DNA of 64,000 nucleotides, taken from Bombus terrestris. Its lineage: Eukaryota > Arthropoda > Insecta > Hymenoptera > Apidae. The notes below the pieces were generated by a model. That model did not search any database. It saw only the letters and a program-made list of their open reading frames with translations, and was not told where the DNA came from. A program made the position numbers and the translations under genes. Where the stretch lies: contig NC_063276.1 of NCBI RefSeq assembly GCF_910591885.1, positions 496,001 to 560,000 on the forward strand, read 5' to 3'. Of this stretch, positions 58,535 to 64,000 are shown piece after piece; the stretch's first letter is position 1; the number at the start of each line of letters is the position of its first letter.

Positions 58535-59756
58535 CGAAAAATGGAAGTCGAGGAGAAAGAGAAGGAGTAGAGAAGTAGCAGCAGTAGCAGGCAGCAGGAC
58601 GAGTAAGAGGAGTAGGGAACCGTACTAGCGCAGTCAGCTGGTCGTGACGTCACGCGATCATGTCGTGGAGCTGAGGCTGGTGGTGGGAGGTGCAACGCTG
58701 TCACGTGGTCGAGCGGTGAAGTCACGTGGCGCGCGTAGTTCGCGAACGCAGAAGCCGGTGCGAGGTGAACGCCGATTGGTCGCCACGATTTCACCATCAT
58801 GATGTGCGCATTCCATCAGCATGACGGCGGGCTCCATGAATGACCGGCACGTCATTCGTGTACGATTTCGCGTTCGACGACGCGTTGTCGTTGTTCCTTG
58901 AATATCATTGCTCTGTTGTCCAGTTCCCTGCTAAACATCATGTTTCGCGTGGTCGTGCAACGATCTATGTGGTATTGAGTGCGAGGAATCGCGATGACGA
59001 CGACAATCAATCAGACAAAAGCGATGCGTCATCGCGAGATGACGGCATTGTTACGTTGATAGTTTTTTCACCCCGTTCTCGTTATGACACATTGCCTCGG
59101 CGATTTCTCTTCGCAACGCTTCTTTTTCTTTATTTCGTTCGTCCCTCTGGTTTCTGGTCGCGATGTCTATGAGTGGTTGTGAAAGTTTCGAACTGACTAT
59201 GCACACGGTGTTTCATTCGTCAAACCGTCTTCTCCGACAGCGATTGGAAATCCTGCTTTAATCTTCTAGCGGTAAAGCCGGCTTGAAGTCCGTTGTACCG
59301 TGAAGATAGCGCGAGTTCGCGATCGGTCGACCGACTACGAGTCACTCGTGCGATCAATCGAGTTGGCCGCGACACGCGTGAAATCTGTGACTGATTTTCT
59401 CGAACAAGCCTCGCGAGTGTTTTATTGCATCGGTGAACGTGTAACAGTTTTTCAAAGTGGTCCGTACTGCTACTTTCGGACGAATGTTTATCTTGTATTT
59501 TTGTTTCTATCGCGTAAAAAAGTGATTAATGTGAAAGTTTTGTGAGGTTTCAACTTCACCACTGCCCTTGATTTTAACAGTACATTGAACTTGGTGCTTG
59601 TTAAGTGGTTTCATTAAAATCCTTTGAAAGGATGTCACGTCAGTTTTGGGTGAATTTACAAAGATGATTATACGAAGGTTTTGCAGTATAATTTGTTGAC
59701 GTAGCGGGAATAGGATATCTTGTACTTTCTTCACAAGTGTTTCAATAATTGGCACA
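58535..59756. promoter_or_regulatory. Second promoter and leader of the rightmost gene, possibly bidirectional
   Basis: A GC-richer island in AT-rich flanks, between the minus-strand small ORF and ATG 59757. It contains several cAMP-type TGACGTCA-like words near 58645-58652 (TGACGTCA exact) and CACGTG-like words (58700-58727). These could bind CREB-type or bHLH factors, but that is only a word match. Confidence 0.45.
58645..58652. promoter_or_regulatory. CRE-like palindrome TGACGTCA
   Basis: Exact 8-bp consensus for CREB/ATF factors, between the divergent small ORF (58534) and the start of exon 1b. A related TCACGTGG/TCACGTGGC pair follows at about 58700 and 58722. Confidence 0.4.
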
Positions 59757-59856
59757 ATGGGAGAAATCTTAGAAATTTCGCAGGGCGATGCTCAACAAAA
59801 TGCAGTGAATGGTTGGGGCGACACTATGGGCAAAATACAGTACTGGTGCCCTGAAG
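59757..59856 (+). CDS. Rightmost gene, alternative first coding exon 1b
   Basis: ATG 59757 lies in a good context (ACAATGG) and encodes 33 residues (MGEILEISQGDAQQNAVNGW, then GDTMGKIQYWCPE) plus one base. The donor is GAAG|GTAGCT. Phase 1 fits exon 63054 exactly, as does exon 2a, which supports alternative first exons of one gene. This N-terminus is unlike the other: it has Trp and Cys and looks more ordered. Family not recognised. Confidence 0.6.
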
Positions 59857-62800
59857 GTAGCTGTTACTCAATAATCTTGATAGTTTGAGATTCGTAGCCA
59901 TACCATTTGTCAGAATTACTAAATGAAATTGACCGTCTATTGTTGTTAATATAATTTACAATCAGTGCAGCTTATATAAGAACAAATCATTAATTTTTTA
60001 ATGTTTCTGACTTTTAATCAAATAGCACATTTACGATTTTTAAAATCAGGCCTGTAGATTATACTATTTTGATCGAATTTTAAAATTGGATCGAGTATTG
60101 TAGATATTAGTTTAAATATGTCTTAGTAAGTAATTTAAAAATATTTTAAATATGTTTCTTCTTAACACCGAGGTTAAATATCTCTTATAATTTGTTCATC
60201 TTACAGTATATTCAACTCGATTCATCGTTATTCCATCCCTATATAATATTATAAAACTTTACATTATTAAAAACATGCATAATTTACTCAAATTTAAGAT
60301 TTCAAACCCGTAGTAAACGTGATAAAAATCGCGAAACTTAATTCTCTAATTTAACCGTAGTGTCTACTCTGAAAACATCCCTAGGAATTTTGTACGTGTG
60401 TCTAGGTTAGGTTGGGTGACGCAAGACCTGACACGAGACGAGACAAGCCTTGTTTTCTTAAACGTTGGCATTTTAGCTCCGACTAGAAGGAAAAAAGGCT
60501 CTAGGAGTTGGAACGCGAACGATGCGTCGCGTGTGTATACGCTACTGAAATATTTGCTCGATGATTCAGTAACCGTGCTAAATGTTAAGAAACCTGTGAT
60601 TAAAAATAGCGGGCCCGGACGAAATAAAAAACTCGCGCCCTTCGCTCAATACTTGAAGTTGGCGAAGCTATTATTTGCATGCTTTACAAAATGATACTTG
60701 GAATCTTAGGAGAAAAAATGTGACAAAAAGAAAAAACGAAAAATATTTAATATCTTTTTATTTTTTTAGAGATTAGAAAATTATGTGCAACTTGACGAAT
60801 CTTGGTCTTTATCGGCCGCCGTGTCTCCCACGAAGATAATTTACCGACCGTGAGAAACAGACGAACGCGGAATTCGCAGAAATCCATTGGCGCTTTCGTC
60901 ACTCGTTCCGACGAATATTGTAACGAAATCAAACGGTTCCGTAGCCAGCGTGTTTCACGCTGGAACGCGTGCACAATTCGTTTCGCACCATAGAAACTCG
61001 TCGATTCGTAGATAAGTCGGCGAAATTGGAAATCGAGTCCGATCTAACCTCATATTCGCGCCAGCTCCCGAGGTTCATTGAAATCTGGACCTAATTATTG
61101 CTTGCTACGTCAATGAGTTTGCTCCTCGATTCTGTTCGAATATATTATGACGTTTTAGATCGACTGCAGTGAGACTTTGAACAGAGAAAATAGTCGAGTT
61201 CAAACGATAAACATGACATCTTTTAATATTGTCAAGTTTGTTCATACGGTTTTCGTAGGAAATTTAATGTGATGCATAAGTTGATCACCAGTCAGTTATA
61301 CAATCATTATAACCTTATACATGGTATCAATCTATAAACTTACATTTCCTCCCTTTTGTTTTATTTTTTATTACATAAAATAATTATTAGATGAATTGTT
61401 AAAATAATGATCAAACGGCTAATTTCAATTGTATTTGGAATTATTCGTTATTTAAGTAGCTATGATTTAGCTTCATATGAATCATGTATTACTAATAGCA
61501 AAATCAACGGACAAAAGCATTGTTTTTTCGCATGAGTTTTTCCATCAGCGACGATATTGCTTAATCATGTTTTCCCTCCAACGTTGATAAGCATTTTTCA
61601 TAAATATCGATCTAAGGTCGATCACTGAAAGATGTAAAAATTGGAATCCTCATGATTCGAAAGTAGTGTCGATTTCATCAGCAATTGTATTGGTTCTTCA
61701 TTTCATCTTTGGATTCTTCGAGACATCTGATACTCGTTTCCGGTATACAAATCGATTTTCATTCGACTCTAGTGTCCTATTGAATTTCGATTTCCTCTTA
61801 AAATCGATTTCTTCCTTTGCTTAAAATCAATTACATTTCTATAATTTATTTTATAAATTTCTCTGAAGGTTAATGTTAGAAATTTTTTGGTAAAACATAT
61901 AAAAATATCGATTAAGTATATGCGTAATATGTTTATCTGTATTTCTGAAACATCTGAATAAACAAACAGAGTAGACATAAAAAATCAAACTAAACTGCAA
62001 CCTATTATAATATAATGAATAGCTACAGTACGAAACATGAATTTTAAATTCAGCTACTAATCACTTGATGTTTTATTTATTTTTTTGTGTTATGTTTTAT
62101 ATGTTCTTCTATTTATATTTGATCGAAATGAAATAAAAATTTTATTTTTATTGCTCGATTATACGCTAAAAGTAAAATAGGAGGATGAAAATGTCTAATT
62201 TACTCTTATTGTAAATGTTACAATACGATAATTTACTCTTAAAGTAAGATTCGAACTTTGTTTTCTTCATTTGTATATCTTTGAATAATATTGATTATTT
62301 AAATACGATAATATGATAATAATAAGGAACAATGGAAATTTGATGCATATATGTAATATCTAACATACACTGTGCACAATACGTATGTAAAGAAAGATTG
62401 TATTAGGCCTAGATCATAAGTATGATCGCGATAAATATTGTAATATGCATATACATATACATGCATACGCATTATACACAATTTTCGATAATATAAAATA
62501 TCTTGAAACACTGCTACATTTGATTGACTCAGAAATGTTGAAACTTAAACATTTATTTTTAGATCAACAAAAATACATATTCCAAAAATTCAACTAGAGA
62601 TACCAAAGATCGAAACGAACTCTGTTCTGAAAATAAAAAATTCCTCCGACTACCGGTGCCGGCTTGATAAAAGTTGAACAGAAGTACATCAATAATGGCA
62701 AAATTTTAATAAAACAATCGAGATATCGACAAAAAATAGGTAAAAATTTTATTAAGAAGTAAAAAAAATTATGTTTTTACCGGAATATAATGTAAATTTC

Positions 62801-63053
62801 ATGTTGGATGCAATGGTACACATAATAAACTTTTAATAATTAATTGTTCTTGTACCGAAAATTTTCAGTTGTGCCGCGTGCATCATTTACGACGGCAATT
62901 CCTTAATTATTTTCAGCCTTGAGTTTTGTTTTTTTAAATAAAAAATTGACGTAAATTATAACATGTGCTGAAGATATGACAAGTTAATTTGTTGTTTCTA
63001 GGATTGTGAAAAAACAGATGTTTTAGACATAATTAGTATTGACTTTTATTCAG

Positions 63054-63131
63054 ATGGAAACACGATTATACAGAGCGTTTCTCGCACAAACAGTGAACCA
63101 ACATTGAGGAATATATTGAATCTAAAGGATG
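63054..63131 (+). CDS. Rightmost gene, shared 78-nt exon with a phospho-type motif
   Basis: The acceptor is CTTTTATTCAG|AT and the donor is GGATG|GTAACG. It completes Asp, encodes GNTIIQSVSRTNSEPTLRNI then LNLKD, and leaves in phase 1. The RTNSEP core fits sites of basophilic kinases and 14-3-3 binding (R-x-x-S-x-P); this is a motif match only. The exon is symmetric. The next exon is beyond 64000, so the main body of the protein is not visible. Confidence 0.6.
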
Positions 63132-64000
63132 GTAACGCGAAGAGTATCGCGAGGAAACCTGTAACTCGTTCCTAACGGTACAAAATTTCAACAAGCTCGT
63201 GTTCATCATGAATCATGCATGCGTTACGACGCGTTCATAGCGCACGAACCATCTTCTCTGTCTATCTTTGGCAATCATTGATGCGTAATGCGCAAGATAG
63301 ATGGATCGATCAAAAAACACGGTGAAATACCTATGTGGTTAACTATAGCGGTTTACATAAGTATTTGGACACTTACCATAGTAAATTTTTACGAATAGAT
63401 GATCGAACGTATAATTAACTGGTGATCAACAATCCCAAGGAAAGAGAATTTATCAAACGAGACTGATACTTCCTAATACTATTTATAATTTGTCATTTAT
63501 TTGCAATAAATTAGTTATACAGATATTAATTAGACAGAAAACGATGATCGTTTAATTTGGAACTAAGTGTAACAATCTTGCTCTAATTCGATCACTCTCG
63601 CAACTGGACAACGCTAACAACTCTGCTCTTCGACTCGTCGATTAACTCTGACCTCTCGACTCACTCTCCTTCTCGATCAACCGTCCGACGCTTCTCGATC
63701 GACGATAACTTTTTTTAAATTCAAATCGTCCTCCTCCATCAGCGTTATTTTTTCCTCTCTTTTCCCGTCCTGTTAACGCTCCGCAAGAACTAAGTGATTT
63801 TAGTCACATAGGCTTTTTTCCCTATGTAAACTAACAACCGAAGGACAGACGACGACATTGTTTTGATCGATCTCTAATCAGGCTTTTTCCTCACGATACT
63901 ACGATATATAGCGAGAGAAAGACATTTTGATTTATCTAATTCCTTATTAAAATCACCAAAACACCGAAAGAATCAATAAGCTGATATTCGTTAAGAACTT
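63132..64000 (+). other. Start of the next intron, with probable decayed repeat DNA
   Basis: A phrase near 63350-63380 (AAGTATTTGGACACTTA) resembles the terminal repeat of Tc1-like transposons. The stretch 63590-63900 is made of repeated CTCGA/CTCT-rich phrases, with a small hairpin (CATAGG/CCTATG at about 63811-63830). No partner terminal repeat was found, so neither an element type nor boundaries can be given. Confidence 0.25.

Larger units (their letters stand above)
57829..63053 (+). other. Intron of the rightmost gene, containing the second promoter and exon 1b
   Basis: From the GTGAGT at 57829 to the CAG at 63053. Apart from the island at 58.3-59.9 kb and a GC-richer patch at 60.78-61.08 kb it is AT-rich and CpG-poor. 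An open stretch at 60398-60694 has no ATG. Nothing else recognised. Confidence 0.5.

Noticed and set aside
60398..60694. 98-codon plus-strand frame
   Set aside because: There is no ATG in it (it begins with GTG) and no acceptor of clear quality precedes it. It could be an exon, but nothing supports that here.

Overview
The window looks like insect nuclear DNA, most likely from a hymenopteran such as a bee or relative. It has split genes with GT-AG introns, very long introns, an AT-rich background with unusually frequent CpG, many microsatellites and decayed mariner-type transposons. There is no bacterial or viral gene organisation. Placement at order level is inference; no sequence here names the species. 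The CpG-rich composition makes random open frames of 60-240 codons common, so most long open frames in the introns are probably chance and are left out.

Three transcription units are supported by splice sites whose phases match. (1) Positions 1-949, minus strand: the 5' end of a gene of unknown function. Three coding exons (949-894, 717-328, 256-139) give 188 residues before it leaves the window. (2) Plus strand, from about 1.3 kb to 51.7 kb: a large gene for a disordered, acidic and serine-rich protein of about 1,280 residues with a strong basic nuclear-localisation-like cluster. Exons 42794-43159, 43825-44126, 44566-44980, 48506-48633 and 49147-51729 join without a frame break. Its first coding exon is inferred: the best candidate is 1570-1618, head to head with gene 1 and leaving a 41-kb first intron; a second phase-compatible candidate is 36986-37016. 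(3) Plus strand, from about 54.6 kb to beyond the right edge: the 5' part of a gene with two alternative first coding exons (55305-55341 followed by 57778-57828, or 59757-59856), both in phase with a shared 78-nt exon at 63054-63131. I could not name any of the three proteins. A small open frame on the minus strand (58319-58534) sits head to head with the second promoter of gene 3.

Region by region: 0.95-1.5 kb is a probable bidirectional promoter; 1.6-42.8 kb is the first intron of gene 2. That intron holds a 169-bp mariner-type MITE at 25.5 kb, a dead mariner element with recognisable transposase relics at 25.7-26.9 kb, a divergent dispersed repeat, a 10-copy CGTTA array at 13.2 kb and a perfect 14-bp hairpin at 35.5 kb. 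From 42.8 to 51.7 kb lie the coding exons of gene 2. Its probable long 3' UTR, 51.7-54.2 kb, carries microsatellites and Pumilio-type sites. From 54.6 to 64 kb is gene 3, ending in sequence that looks like a decayed repeat. CpG is dense from about 6.5 to 51 kb and sparser on both sides.

No tRNA, rRNA, CRISPR array or phage feature was found. I saw no convincing new multi-gene system. The items most worth checking are the unnamed large protein, its long-range first exon, and the alternative N-termini of gene 3.
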